Source: Neurospora tetrasperma FGSC 2508
Lineage: Eukaryota > Ascomycota > Sordariomycetes > Sordariales > Sordariaceae
NCBI RefSeq assembly: GCF_000213175.1
Contig: NW_009799179.1
Span: 3,194,723 to 3,258,722 of the forward strand
Direction: 5' to 3'
Length of the DNA stretch: 64,000 bases
In this document: piece by piece, positions 12,934-26,978 of the stretch
Layout: the number at the start of each line of letters is the position of its first letter
How positions within the stretch are numbered: position 1 is the stretch's first letter
The notes under the pieces: generated by a model
Told to the model about the DNA's origin: nothing
The model's database searches: none
The model's input: only the letters and a program-made list of their open reading frames with translations
Position numbers and translations under genes: made by a program

Positions 12934-14177
12934 CGGTACTGGCTTGCTGCTGCTTCCAATGCTGTACCTGTGCGTATGGCTAAGAGCAACAGCAGCCGCC
13001 GATTCAGGCGGTAGACCATTGGGGGGCCTTGGTCCGGGCAGCAATTGAGTCGCCTGGCAGATTTATGCAGAATACGAATTCAATGATGAATGACGAGAAT
13101 GAATATCGTGTTTTCTCTGTGAAGCCGTCGGGGGAGGGGCAGGGTGGAAGTTGTGGAGGGCAATGCTTCTGGCAGAACAAGATGCATTGGTCAGCCCCTG
13201 TCCAGCGGTTTCAGAGTTGGTTGCTGGCGCTTTTTAAAACCTGGAATACGGTTATACACAAAAGCATTTGGGTTTGCTGGGAGCTTTTGACTCCCTTCTC
13301 GGTTTCTGTTTGGCAGGCATGCGGAGGCGGGGACTGATTGGGAATATGAGCGACCAGAACTCACAGCATTGGGTGAGACGGTTCTGGGAATGAGTGTGCA
13401 TGTTATTTTGGCTTTCTTGTTTTTCCCATTTCATCTCTTTACGTTCATTATGGGATATAGACGGACACCCTGGGAGGGGTCGCTTGTTTTTGGTTCATCT
13501 CGTCTACGCCTCGACACAAGGAGGTTAGACGAGGAAGTGTGTTTTGCAGGATTCATAATAATTTTCTGAGCTCTCGAGAGTTGAGCGGCAGAGGCATGAG
13601 GAGATTGGGGTGTAGAACAGACTCCACGATTAGATTTGGATAGAACGACGGGGAAGCTCCCACAACAGCGATATCTGATTTTATACACAACCCGAGACAT
13701 CACCTCGATGGAAGCTATCTCCCCATCCATGCCACCGTACTTTATCCAGGTGAGGCGTCACAAAGCTGTGCCGATCACGAGCTGGGAGAAGTCGATTTGA
13801 TGGCCAATCAAATGCTAGAAAGCTTCCTAATCGGGACATGAGATGAAATGCACGAGGTACCAGATACGGATACAAGGCCCAACCGACCACCACGTAGTAA
13901 GATACATGTCGTGTCGGTAGAAGACCGTTTGGCCTGGGCTCGGAACCTGCTGGCCAGGGCTGGGCCTCATCATGTCACACAACAGGTCTACTGCAAGCCA
14001 TCATGCTTCAAAACAAAAGGAATAGGGGGCGCTCAACCAACGGGGTGTGTTACATGGCATGGTTGACAGGGCTGCAAGGGGAAATGTCAACAAGCAGAGT
14101 GTCGAGATCACGCTCCATGAAAGCCATTCCCTTTTTGGCTGATGTTTTAGTCAAGCTTTGATTTTGATCAGTCGATT

Positions 14178-14533
14178 CCGAGCCTGATAAAGCGACTGTG
14201 TGCGATTCCAAACGGTCCATGTGGAGTCATATCCCATGGCTTGGCTCTCATAGCCCCGGCCAAGACCTCCAAGCTTGGCATCAAACCACCACTGAAGTCC
14301 TCACCAAATGTTATCCTCTTGAACCACGATAACGAGAGTCCAGAACCACCTTTTTCGAAGCGCTCATTTCACTTTTATACCCGATGGCCTCTCACCGGCC
14401 CCGTGTACCCCCGGAACTAGTGTACATAATCTAACACCTTACCCTAACCACTAACTGGGTTGCCAGAGGTGACATGGACCTTGGCTCCACACAGGCCGTT
14501 TGGAATCGTACACAGTCGCTTTATCCGGCTCGG
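14178..14533. repeat. Inverted repeat with ~53-bp arms, possible fold-back element or MITE relic
   Basis: The left arm (14178-14230) and the reverse complement of the right arm (14481-14533) match at 46 of 53 positions by my count. They share an AAAGCGACTGTGT core and a GATTCCAAACGG segment. The spacer is about 250 bp. Five of the seven mismatches are transitions, which would fit mild repeat-induced point mutation in an ascomycete, though the sample is small. No target-site duplication was found, so the element's true ends are unknown. Confidence 0.6.
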
Positions 14534-15693
14534 TCGATTCAGGTGACGTGATGGTCGTGTAAGTAGGCTGGGGTATCCTAGCCACGTATCCGTTTCCAGG
14601 GATGGTCGTCAATGGTGCAAAACCCCTCATTATTAGTCTGCCTGCTGTGATGTTATGGCATAATCGAGTAGATATGATTGGTGGTGTAAACAGCATATGA
14701 ATACTAGAATAAAGTGTTGGGTGTTGGAAATCAGCAATTGGGTCCAAGCTGGGATGGACCATCAATCCGAATCTCAAAATTTGGAGAAATTACCCAGGAA
14801 GAACGGCAAGCCAGACGGGCACACGATTTATACACTGCATGCGGACGTCCCCATCTTATCTGCTCTATGTAATCGCCCCGCTGGACCCGGAGTTCATCCA
14901 AGATCGTCCGGCTTTTGTTTAGTTCCCCTGCCCTGGCAAATCTTTTGCCTTTGGCCCTGGTCCCGTCCCCGTCCCCGGCCCTACCATCACTACATATCCG
15001 CAGCCCCCCTCACCCCCGAAGGGGGCCAGGACCTCTTTATGTTTGGTCGAATCAAGATTGCCGGCATGCTAGCCCAGCCCCTCCTCCTCCCCCCTCCCCC
15101 CCCTCTTTCTTTTTAGGTCCCTGTGTTTCCGGATGAAGTGACAAGAGTCCCTTGACTTGACATTTTTATGACTTGGACACCGGCATCTTGCAGTGACATC
15201 CATTGCAGCGCAGCTACAGGACATTTTAGTTACAACACCTACGAGCAGGTGGGCGGGATCGGCTGCCCCGCAAAGAAGCAGAATTTAATTATCACGAGAA
15301 CGGCTTGACAATCGGCGTCAAGCAAGCCAGCCGAAAGCGGCTGGGCCATCTTGCGTTTATAGCCGCTGTGAAGCATGACGTGCATGTCCTTCCCGTCATG
15401 GGGCCTCGGCCGTAGCTTCGTTAATGGTGGCTTTCAGAAGAGTCTTCCAAACGAAGTCATGCCTACATAGTCACAAACATAACGCGGACACTGATATTGA
15501 CCTCCCATCTCTTGTATGATTATATTTGAAAGCAGGTAACCTCACTGCACTGTTGAAGGATTTCAGTCAACAGACAAAAATGGAACTGAATGGACAGACG
15601 TTGCAGTCTGTTCGGGCCGAGCTGCAGGCACTGCCTGCCTCTGCTGTCTGCTGTCTTCTGCCTGTTTTGTTCTATCCAAAATACCACCGAAGA

Positions 15694-15711
15694 TAGGTAG
15701 GTACCTACCTA
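15694..15711. repeat. 18-bp perfect palindrome of the TAGGTACCTA type
   Basis: The sequence TAGGTAGGTACCTACCTA is its own reverse complement. Related TAGGTACC motifs recur nearby (15752-15775) and elsewhere in the window's intergenic DNA, for example near 8940, 21620 and 34880. Such motifs are common in intergenic DNA of Sordariomycetes. Whether this is a protein-binding site or a neutral simple repeat cannot be told here. Confidence 0.6.
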
Positions 15712-18700
15712 ATCTCCAAGGACTCGGATGATTGCAGCCGTAGCAGGTGAGTAGGTACGGTAGGTACCTGTCTACACTACAGAGACAGCGAGTCCATACA
15801 GCGAGGTACATACATCATGGCTACAGTACCTCAAAAGCTGAAGGCAAGTCCAGTCCGCGACCTCAAGTCTTGGCGTTGTTGACCTTGCAACTTTCCTTTT
15901 CTCACTCGTCCTTTCCACAATAGCATCGATCAATGAGACATGACCATTGCACGCTTTTTAACTAAGCTTAGATACCTTTCCACTCGCAAAAGTCTCTTGG
16001 AGATAGCAAGGATCGGATGGGCAGGTACAGCATGTACTAATATGCTCAGTGGCGGGTGAAACGTTTTGCCTTGGATGCCTTGCCTTCCACTTCTCTGATC
16101 ACAACTTGCAATTCGAGTTGCTTCAATTTCAAGCCCACACAAGGCAACCCCCGCGGCACGACCTCGAGAAAAATCCTTTCCACCGAATCACCATGGCTGG
16201 TTCAAGCTTGCATCCGTACAGTGTTCCCCTTCTCCGTCCATATCTCGGCCATAGGGGTGTTGAAGATTGACCTCGCTAACCGTTTGCTCCTAGCAGGAAC
16301 CTTCCTCCTTCCTATTCGGCTTTTTACCCCAACGCACTGTTTCGGCTGTTCGGTTACCGCTCCCAGATGTGAGCCTCCAGGCGACGTGTACACAGTAATC
16401 ACAAAAACAAACTCGGCCCCCGCAGGGCGCCTCCCCACCCAACCCACGACAGCAACAAGCATCCGAGAAATGCGTCCACTACAGCTCGAGCCTATCTTTT
16501 CGACAGCAAATATCATGATACTCGATCCAGACAACGTTCCCTTTGCTGAGCACAATTACGTCGCTGAAGCTTGACCTTCGGTAAAGTTTGAAAATCGTTG
16601 TGCCTTGGCTTACCTGCCTGCCCAGTCAGGCTAAATGTGAGCGCTAGATCGCGTCAATAGGGCGTGGGGTGTTACATCGCCCCTAGAACAGCTAGATTAT
16701 CCCGGCAAGTCCAGACACGGGGCATATCTTTCGCTAATGCGCTGTACATACAGCAACTGTTTCTAGGTGACATTGGGTGCCGGAAACTAATAACGTCTCT
16801 GGGTACCCTTCCATTTCGGGGCCTTTGCCAAAATGTAGCCCTTCTGCTGAGGATATTGGCTTCTCTAGGCCTCTTACGGACTTCAACGACGAACGAAGCC
16901 ACTCAATTGCAAAGCTCGAGCGCTCAGACCCCGGCCCCACCTACCTCTTCATCCACAAGACGCTTAACCCTTTTCTCTTGGACCTGCGTCTCCCAACAGC
17001 GACTTCGTACAAGTAGTGGTGATGGTTGGCGGGGTGGTTTGCAGGGTTCGGAAGTCGCATTCGGCGCACACAAAAACGGACCCCTAGGCGTGCCTCCATG
17101 TTGAGGAGCATTTACGGTGGGGCTCATTTCACATTCGACAACGAAGTTCCCGGATGTCGTTTCCAGGGCCTGGACCACAGCATTCCGGTTTCGATCAACG
17201 CCGCAACCCAACAATCTGACAAGCCGGGTCTGTCAAACTTGGCGCTGTCGAGCGGCGCTTAGAAAAAAAAGAAAAAGAAAAAAAAAAGACTAACGTCTCG
17301 GGAAGGCCACATGAGATCGAGGTCAGCACCCAAGAATCCCCAGCCACTCATGGCGCGTCTAGGTTTGGGCCTCAAGTCTCAACTCTTCGGAGCAGTGTGA
17401 TGAAAGTGGTGCACCAGCGGGGAACTGGGGCAGGAATGACAAGAAAAAAGTGAGGGCATGCGACAAAAAAAAAGCTGTGGAGAAGATGCCAGACAAGATT
17501 ACTACACTAGTACTATCGTACCTAGGTGAGTTCAAAGTTGAAGGACAAACTCGAGTTCTGCTGTTTTTTCCTCTCCGTTTTAGGTGGAGATCGACTCCGT
17601 CTGCTGCTCTCGGGATCCATCGAAACCAAGCTTTCCCAGAATGCGGCGCCACCACCATTGTGATTTGTTTTGAAGATTCGTTCGCCATCCTCGCGCCACG
17701 CACAGCATCAACTAGTTCATGTCTTACATGTATGTATGTATGGGCATCACCAAAACAGGGACTATGCGACGTCGAATCCATCGTGGGTTTCATTCGAGAT
17801 GGCGCCTCGCATATGGAGCTTTAGGAGAGCAACGTTCCGGCGAAGCTGTCCATGACGGTGCTGTCGCGAGCGCTGTGTGCGGTTGTACCTGCGACTACAA
17901 ACATTACATTCTATTTGTTACAGCTTCATCATCGGAAGGCTTTACAACGGCAGCTCCATGTTATGTGAGGGTCCGTTAGGGCGCCGCATACATTTATATC
18001 GAAAGCTGACAGGGGAGACGTTGCTTGACGTTGCCTGACGACAGTTGCTGCTTGTCAATAACAAAAACCATATTAACCTTGACTAATCGTTTATGGCAGT
18101 GTACGAAAATGAGGGGAAATGCCCCAACGCAAAAGAAAACAAACCGGAAGCGAGAAGAAGCGGTTACCATCGTTTACGACATTTGGGCATGTTGTGCGGA
18201 GAGCCAGATGCGAAATCGGCATTGAGACTTAACCGCATGGGTATATCGACCAGATTGCTAGACATGTGTGATGCTACAGCGTCGCAAAATGTTAAGGCGA
18301 TGCATTAGTATACCATACCATTCTTATCACACCAAAGCCTTGAGAGATGGCTGTGTTTGATAAGGATACAACAATCTTGGTACTATCCGCTGTTGCGCAA
18401 GACCAGGCCCCTCACACCATCATCATCAAAGGGTTGGTAGCATTGCCTGAGGTGGTGAGAAGGTCAACTTCGATTTGCCTGCAACAAGCTCGACCGGCTG
18501 ATGACAGAGCGCAATCGTAGATGATTACGCCGGTACCTATGATGAGGCGCCCCCCGTGAAGGGCCCATAATGTCAACAGCGCCAGTGACATGAAGTACGA
18601 CAAGATCGACCGGGCCAAGATGTGAGGGCAAGCGAGCCGCAATTCTCATCTGCAGAGCCTGACTGCTGTACGAAAGGATGATCTCGATATACTCTGCTGA

Positions 18701-21700
18701 CGAAGTGGTGGTGATGGAACACTTAAATAAGCGATGGTGGGCGATTCGACATCTACATAGTGCAAGTTCGGCGATCTGGTTTTGGGTTGCAGTTCACTTC
18801 GGAGCTACGTTCGCTGCACTAGGGAGCCCGAACCGACGACCGTTGCGCCGCCGTCTATCGCAATGTCGATCAGATGTTCTACCCACGTATCAAACTGATC
18901 AGGTGCTAAGACACTAAGCCAACCTCCTTGGTGCTCCCTCGGCGGCACGCCTGACACAGCAAAAACAGAGCATTAATCTCGACGAGATCTTGCGCCGGAG
19001 ATCAAAGATACGGGAAGTGATGTCTAATCGGATCGCAAGCTGGAAAAAAAAATGTACACGGCTCGTTACTGAGTACCTACTTGGGTTCTGATCTCTGACA
19101 AAAAAAAAAAAAAGGGAGGGGGCGAGTTCGGGGGGAAGCGAAGCCGACATAACCGGACCCTACTCGCAGATTCGTTTGCCTGTAAAGGGCGTGTGTGAGG
19201 AGAGAGTCAATTCAAATGCGGACAAGCTGATGAGACTAGGCCTCGCGGAGGCGGTCCCTCGTCGGCCGGCTGCGGGGTTGTACCGGGAAGATGCCGGCAT
19301 CGTGAAGTGGGAAATGGGGGGACAGCAAGCACGGCAGTTTGTTGTTGAGATTGTGAAGTTGGGAGTGAGACCAGGTCACCACAGTGGAGGAAGAGATTGT
19401 GAAGCTCTTGGAAGATTGGGCAGGAGAGCCGACAGCGTGCATGCTGTAGCAAATTGCACCGTTGCTCCGAAGTGAAAGTGGATGGGGTTCGTCCGTCGTT
19501 ATTGCCAAAAGCCCGCAAACAAGAGATGGAGAGAGACAGACGAAGGCCAGGGAATCCCCTCCATGAGCCGAACTTTTTTTGCGGAGAGTCCGCAATCCCG
19601 CAATCCGGTGATCCACAATATACCGCAAGTGGGTTCCGTAATCTGGATCCGCAATCGGGGCAGCGCTCCGTTGTCCGGAAGAGGTTGGGGCCGTAATCGT
19701 GGGAGAAGACACGGCGACGAGAGGAGGACCACCATTGACGAGCCTGTAACGAACGGGGGATGGGAGCCCGATGATTGAGAAAAATGTGACAAGGAAGCCC
19801 CAGGATCCGCACCGGATGAAGTAGCACCGACCTCAACGTCCATCATAGTCAGGAAAGAAAAAGAGGCCGGCCTCTCGGTTTGTTTCTCTACGATTCCTGG
19901 TTGAAGGACGGAGATGAAGCTGGGGCAAGTGGAGATGTTGGAATTGTGAGAAACAGCTTTGACAACGGAGGCTGGGGAGGGGTGCCGAACAGAAATCTCT
20001 CTCTCTCAGCTGCTAAAATATGATGCGGGGTGAGATTATCAACGAAACAGTTGAAGACCTCGTTTCAGGCCTGGCCCAGGTGGGCACATTTCAGTTCTCT
20101 CCTCCTCCGTCTTGTTCAGTTTTTCCCCTCAACCGTTTCCTCTTGCACTTCTCTCGCCAACGGCACAAACGGGTAGAGCCTAAGCACGTGCGTCATCACA
20201 TCGCTAGGTCGCAAGCTGAGGACCCGAAGAGGGTACAAAGTGATGAGTTATTGCGCCAGTAATGTTGTTCATTGGCTTCGGAGGAAGCATGCAAAAAGTA
20301 CCATGTAGGTGCGCTGGTGAAGTCACCTGCAGAACCCCCACTGGTCTCACTGCACGGGATACGGTGTTTTACTTTATTTTTATCTCTCCTCTTTTCTTTT
20401 GTAAGGTTTCCTCTCACGTATCTCAAAAAAAAAAAAGAACCTTGAGGGCTACGATGACTGTGTAGCTTAGACAGCTTAGAAAGAGAGGCGGGACGGCCAC
20501 GGGGTGGCTTGAAACGGTGCGAATGGCTTTATTCTATTGGCTTTACGTCTTTTATTTCTTTTGGTTTTGTTTTTGATTTTCCCCTTTTTTTTCTTTTTGC
20601 TTCTCGAATTCTTTGCTTCAGCGCCATTCTTTGACACCATCATACATGTCAATGTACCATGCCATTGCACAGTACAACAAACTCAAGGCGTCCAGATTGA
20701 CCGGCAAGAAGGAAGACAATCAGACCCTAGGGTAGTAACACTGCCGACAACGGTAACATTGTGATATTGGCATACATACTGCACAATGCTACACAGTGAG
20801 GTAGGTAACCATTATCAAAGTGTGCAGGAAGCTCAATCTACTTTTAAAAAGTAACCTGACCTCACCTGATGCTTATGAGGCAGACTGGCCCGGGGATACT
20901 CCTTGCTTTGCTGCTTTCGAACTCAATCTCCTTGAGCGGCAACGGCAACGTTCGAGGCAGACAACGACAACAGGACAACATAGCACGCCTAACGTATTCA
21001 ACAACCAAGTTGGTCCATAAGTCGAAGCGTGCCAGATATTCTGTTACTGCTGACTTCTTGTTACCCAGAGGAACCTTGAAATGGTACCGTACCTCCATTA
21101 ACGTATGTCTACAGGACATTGAGAAATCACACTTTCAACGTCCACCTTCTGTTCCACCCCTCCTGTTCCCCTCTCAGCAATGCATTTGGACCAAGGTGCC
21201 TTAGTGTCCTCCGCCCTTCCACTCACATCACCTCTCGCACTCTCTCTTTCAGTCAAACTCAAGACTGGTTCAGATGGGGTATCTCAAGTCCTGGAAGCCA
21301 CTCATATCACTCCTTCTCTCTGTCTTCTTCCGTTGTACCCAGATATCAGAAAAAAAATGGCGATAGATCCCTTGGAAGGCCTCTTAGAAAGGGACCGAAG
21401 ATGGGGGAAGGGGAGGGGGACATATGCAGGCAAAAAGGGGTCCGCATGTAAGGGGGAGGAGAAAGGACCCAGATCCCGGGGAACAACAAGCAACACTTGG
21501 CCGACGCTCGTCACGACACGTATAAGGTACATATGTACGATGCGTATAGCGTACCTGTTAGTTTGCCCCCCTTCTGAGACGCAGGTCCGCCGCGGGTTCG
21601 CAGGAAAGGCCCCCGAGGTACATACCTAGGCAGGCTAGGCTAGAGGAAGCACCGAGAGGGAGGCGGGCCATATGTGTGTGCTCTTGTGGCTCTATCTATC

Positions 21701-24700
21701 TATGTCTGTGTGTGGGTTACGCCGAATCTATCCGTAGGTAGTCTCGTCAGGAACATGCGAGACACACTCGGATTCATACGAGAGGATTGGATCACGTTAG
21801 GGGGGAAGTTGTTAAGGCGAGGACGGTTACATAGCGTACGCGCCGCCCTATCTATAGGTGCCTGGGGTTATTGGTAGTGAGATCTATGAGACGAAACGGA
21901 TCGGATATAGTTGAGGCATACATAGATGAGGACTATCTGCGGTAGGTATCTGCTCTGTGTACAATCTCTCACCTTCGACGAATACACAGATCCATTCGTT
22001 GTTTCGTTCGGTCGTTCTTGGAAATGGGTTCACCTAACTTCACTCACTCAGACCGCTACAGTCGGCCTTCCACTCCGGTGTTTTGGGCCCAAAGAGATAC
22101 TATGGGGCGCAGAAAACTCGGATGGGCATCTAACTGGACCGTCGAAAACAAGTGACATGGATGATGGATGTAAGCATATTGATAATTGGGAGTGCGAACA
22201 AAGAAGGGAAAAACTCTGCTACAACTTGGAGCAACTTGGAGCAACTTGGGGGGGATTTCCATTGAGTGGGGAAGCAAAGAAAGGTTGTGAGTGTGCTAAA
22301 AACATTTGTTCTCATGAGATTATATCTGCACATGTAGGCATCAGTGGGCTTCGGGTCTGCTACTTGTGTATTTACGGGCAAAGTATCTAGTCAGCTCCAG
22401 CTTTGTCCGTGAACTAACCCACTATCTTGGGAAAATTCGTGAAAGCGAGAAGCGTGAAAGGCATATCTGCATACTCTGATCAACCGGAGTATGGATAGAC
22501 AGGTGCCCAAAGAGGTGGTATATAACAACTGAACAGAATAAACAAAAATAAAAGAGCATGCCGTAATCACAATGCTCAAGAACAGTAGGTAACGAACCGG
22601 CAGCAATCAACACATCCCTGGATGCCAGGATGTTTTGATGTTCTCAGGCCATAAATCGTTCTTTCCTCTTCTGGGTTGAGATTCATCCCACCACCTCACG
22701 CTTTTAATGTCCGAGAGACATCGTATATACCCTGAATATTCGGCTTCGCCAACCTTTCCGGGATAAAGCGGATACCTAGGGCTGGGTAACGATCATTTCC
22801 CGGCACCTGTTCCTAGTATCTATTCTATCTCCAGCTTTTAATTCCGGAGCAGGTCCAGATGTCTCTCGAGATACAGCTGTGCAAAACACACATGGTAGCT
22901 AAGAGGTAGTCATAGCTACTAAGGCATGTACGTACCTACATCTGGCCATCTTTTTGTCTGAGCTGTACCTGCTTCCTCCATCGTGCTCGGTACTGCTGAA
23001 TGGTTGGAAACAAAAATTGGCAAAGTCTTCGTTCGGGCTTTCTACATACGTTGAAACACAAGCTTGCATTCCATTCCAGCTTCGGCAACTGACCTGGACT
23101 CCATGATCATGAAGTTTTCCAATACATGATATCTGTTTAAAGCATGCTTTACGTAAGGTCGACATGTCAACACACAGTCCTGCGTTGTGTCCATTCAACA
23201 TGCCACTTGTGAGACTTGTGTAGCAGTTTGGCAAGGATGGCCTAAGTTAGGTCCCGGTGTTATGGGAAAACTGTGGCGCTCGCAGTAGAGGTAGTAACGC
23301 GTGAGGAAAGGAGGTAACGATCCTCGATTCCCTCTCCCTCGAAAAAGGGCCGCCTAGTTCTGGTGCGTCCAACAGATCGAAGGTCTGTTTTCTTCGAGTC
23401 TCTTTTCTTTGCACCTTGTGGGTTAATATAGGTACTTCGCGGGTGATTGTGTACAACAGACGTCGAGAAAACGGCAAGAAACGAAAACTGGAAGCAAGAT
23501 GGACCACTCGTTCTGCGGTTCTGCAGACGGAAAACGGAGAACCATGAAAGTGTACAACGCTAAAGTTCCGTACTAGGTGCACTATCCAGGTTCAGGGAAC
23601 CACGTCAAAAGGGCTGAAGGGGGAAGACCCTTGAAACACATCCCTCCCCGATAGTTTCTCAGCAGGACAGGCCTGGACCTTGTTGATGTGGGATGGCGTG
23701 TGTCGGTAAGTAGCCTGTTAGGGAAGTGGCCTGGTGGTTTTCTGTGGATGTCTTTGTGTGTGTGGGGAGAGAGACTGTTGTTGTCATACTATGTCTCCGG
23801 TGACGTTTTTTTTTAAGTCCGAAACTGATCGGAGGGCCGATACAGAAAGGACTCTCAGTTGTCGAGCAGCATGTATTTATTCCAAAGCCTTCGTTCGCTT
23901 GAGGAAAGACTTTCCTCCACTTGACATCTTTGCGGTCCTCGAGCCTGCATCTAGCTCTCGGCTGTCTACACTACTACGTACTACGTGAGCAGAGACTCGC
24001 CAAAATCAACTACACACTACGTAGCAAAGGCAACTCCTCAGTCCATCCGGATATCCTGATCTGAGTTCGATGCAGGCCCCGGCGGTACTCCATCCGCCCG
24101 GAAATTAGCATGCGCTGTAGTGAGACTTACGTAGACTTATGCGCTGCCCCTGACCTTGCGTTGCCGTCGATAGTGTTGATTCTGGGTCATCAATTCACAA
24201 GATCTTTAGTGTAGAAACTGTGTGGATTGTAAGCTGTGGAGAGTGGGTTTATCCATGGTCTTGGCTTTGTCGTTGAGTTCGACAAGAAAACGGGCTCCAT
24301 CAACGGAGTGGAAACACGTTCTTGTACACTGTGCAGTTTTTTGCTTTCAGAAAGAGCAAATTGAAGAACACTCACGGATACTGTGTGGGAAAATCTCGTC
24401 TCGAAGGATCGAGATAGGATAAAGATTAGCGATTTGAGGCTTCCGGGGCCTGGCCTGAAGATCGAGGTGCTGGGGTTTGAGGGAGGATCTTGGTGAAGGG
24501 AGCCATAACCATAACTTGCAGCTCGATGGTTCACAGCGAGCTAATCAAGGTGAGAGCGATTTCTTGGAAGGCCTCATGAGACAATGTCCACGACGATCAC
24601 TCATATTTTTTTTCGTGTTTTTGCGTCAAGGTCGCATCCAAACCTCTATGAAAAGCACAATCTCGATGAGATTAGTGTCGGCGTGGTCATGCAGGTGGTG

Positions 24701-25074
24701 GTGTCTTAGCAGACCGTGCTTGTGAACGTGGTTGTACGTCACGGGAGATTGATCGAGATGCTGAACCACGGTATGCGGTAAGGAGCGACAGACAAAAACC
24801 TTGGAGATCGGTGCCAGTCAAGCGATTGATCATGCTGGTCTCGGTGAGCGGACAGAAGATGGGAGATAGGAAGGTGTACTGTCAAAGGTAAAACTGGGTG
24901 GATGTACCGCGACAGGTACAGAAGTGACGACTGTCCCGAGATAGTAAAAAGATGCAGCAGATTGGAGAAGATGAAGTCCAAACGAGACTGAAATATGGAG
25001 GATGCACGTTGATGTTCGTTGCCCTCATAGAGGTAAAGACGGACATGGCAATCGTGCCTCCCACGCTTGGGCTG

Positions 25075-25290
25075 GCCTGACACGGGGTTTCCCATGAGGG
25101 AACTACGAGACCCGTTGAAGGAAGCAGTACCCGTTGAGGGAAGCAGCTACCCCTGAGCATGAGCCGTATATAAGGCTCGTCAACGGAGCCTTCAGCTCCC
25201 TGAATAAGTTAGAAGACAACAATCAAGACATTCATCATCCATCGAGGTTACGCTGATTCCACGCATCATGACCAGTCGTTGACACAAGGC
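25075..25290 (+). mobile_element. LTR-like fragment (putative)
   Basis: A TATA-like box (TATATAAGGC, about 25167) follows two near-copies of ACCCGTTGARGGAAGCAG. It is followed by CAACAATCAAGACATTCATC-type sequence, an arrangement typical of the U3-R-U5 order of fungal LTRs. No internal retroelement coding region, partner LTR or target-site duplication was recognised, so at best this is a solitary, old fragment. An ordinary RNA polymerase II promoter is an equally good reading. Confidence 0.22.
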
Positions 25291-26978
25291 GTGCCTCGAT
25301 CTTTATTTAAAGAGAAGTCCAGTAATGCTGTCAGTCCTTAGATAAGTAGAGGTAGTGAGTAAAGATATGGCTATTGAATGCGTATACGCGGTCTTAGACT
25401 TGGCATCAGTAACCTGCCGTGACGCAAGAATGTGCCTGTTCGAATAAACTGGAAAGCAGGGCCCTTGAAGAGTTCAGTGATACGACCCTGAAAGAGTTAT
25501 AGACAGGTCATGTAAATGGGAACTGAGAGCAAATTTAAGGTACCTATTAACATTTGTAATTTCGCATTGAGGGCCTCGGGTTGCCCTACTCCGTTAGGTC
25601 AATCATGAACAGTGTACGGAAGACACAAAAGATTGAAAATTTTGATATTGAGAAGATAATCGCGTTGGTGTGATTGATGAATATAGCCCGTTGCATTGGG
25701 CCAACAAGGAGGGATCAGAAACCATGTCCCATCACAGTTGTCTTACAGTCAGTAGACAACAAAAGTACCTCTAGGGCTCTGGACGAAGAGACACGAGAAC
25801 CCAGCCTCTAGAATCAGTCCCGGATGTAGGCCAGGAAAACACAGGCCATAAACTACACAGAGAATTGTTATCAACGACATGAAAGGTAGTATGACGAAGA
25901 TGGTAGACAATGACCACGACTTGAGTCTTCAGAGGACAACTCTTTCTTTGACATGTTCTGTGAGTTGGCTGAAAGGTAGGTCTGGATGTCATGTGCTTGG
26001 GTGTATGTAGACCGAACATTCATCGGGGTCATCTAGCCAGATGAACACCTTCACTGCACAAAAGGCTGGCTACATGTTGGGTTATCTCACAAACTAATTG
26101 TGTGCCAAAAGCGGGCAACGTGAATGATCCTGAGAAGACAAGCACCACGGAGCCAGTTCAGAATAGAAAGGGGCGGTTATATGAATGACTTTGGGGCATT
26201 GTAGCTGCGAAACACAGTGAGATAGGACACCAACTGGGTAGGCCTGATTTTTGACTGTCCTAGAAGAGTATAGGAATATCCTGTAGATATCTCTTTCGGC
26301 TGTATCTCCTCAACCGTTGGTTCTGATACTGGTTCACAGCTCGTATGAGAGTAGCCGAGGCTTTCTATCAGTCATCAGTGTACATGGGCGAGGCAGTCCT
26401 CAAAGACATGTTGCCATTTATTCGCCGCCACAAGACTATTCGTGTATATTGGAGGGCAACCCCGGTTGGTACAGGTCCAGCACTCGTCAAACCTTGATGG
26501 TTTGGAGATAAAACCAAGTGCACGTGTAAGGCGGCCGCAACAAGCGGGCGATGGCTTTCTCCTCCAGTGCTTCAGGAGCTTGCCATTTGGAAAATGTATG
26601 TGAATCAAAAGGCAGGGGCAGATACCAGCTTGGTTGAGATATCACCAACGTACCCTGACAAAGGGTTCAGTAGCCTCTGTAGGTGTCCCCGAGTGCAGTT
26701 GGTGGTTGAGCGGGATAGTGATAATCGGCGAGATACTGTTGGTCGTGGTTCGCTTATCTGCTCGTGGAAGCGGATTCTGGAAGGCAAAGGATGAGGTTCA
26801 CAAACAAAGACGCACAAGGATAAAAGCCACAAAGGTGGTAGAGGAGTTCCCGTCCGGGATCATATGACATTGATGCTTCGACTGTAAGCCGCTTTCCTTT
26901 TGTCCTAGACTATTTCACGGCCCAACACTCGTTAGACAGCTATTTCTGGTATGCACAATGAGACAGTTCCCTCTCCAT

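Larger units (their letters stand above)
12934..26978. other. 14-kb gene-poor region
   Basis: No open frame here has a recognisable domain or joins into a plausible multi-exon gene. Candidates at 16056-16574, 16664-17104, 19207-19836 and 21180-21629 overlap frames on the other strand and have unstructured composition. The stretch holds an inverted repeat (14178-14533), an 18-bp palindrome (15694-15711), purine-rich or A-rich tracts (17262-17288, 19101-19114, 20425-20436), a short GCAACTTGGA repeat near 22222-22250 and an LTR-like fragment near 25.1 kb. It may carry non-coding transcripts or relics too decayed to see. Confidence 0.5.

Noticed and set aside
16202-16555. 117-residue minus-strand frame with hydrophobic runs
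   Set aside because: No family recognised, no flanking exons, and an overlapping plus-strand frame of equal quality.
19207-19836. 209-residue minus-strand frame containing CPDCG and CGSPDCG
   Set aside because: Looked briefly like a zinc ribbon, but the flanks are random Ser/Arg/Leu sequence, frames overlap on both strands, and repeated CCGCAATC motifs in the DNA explain the cysteines.
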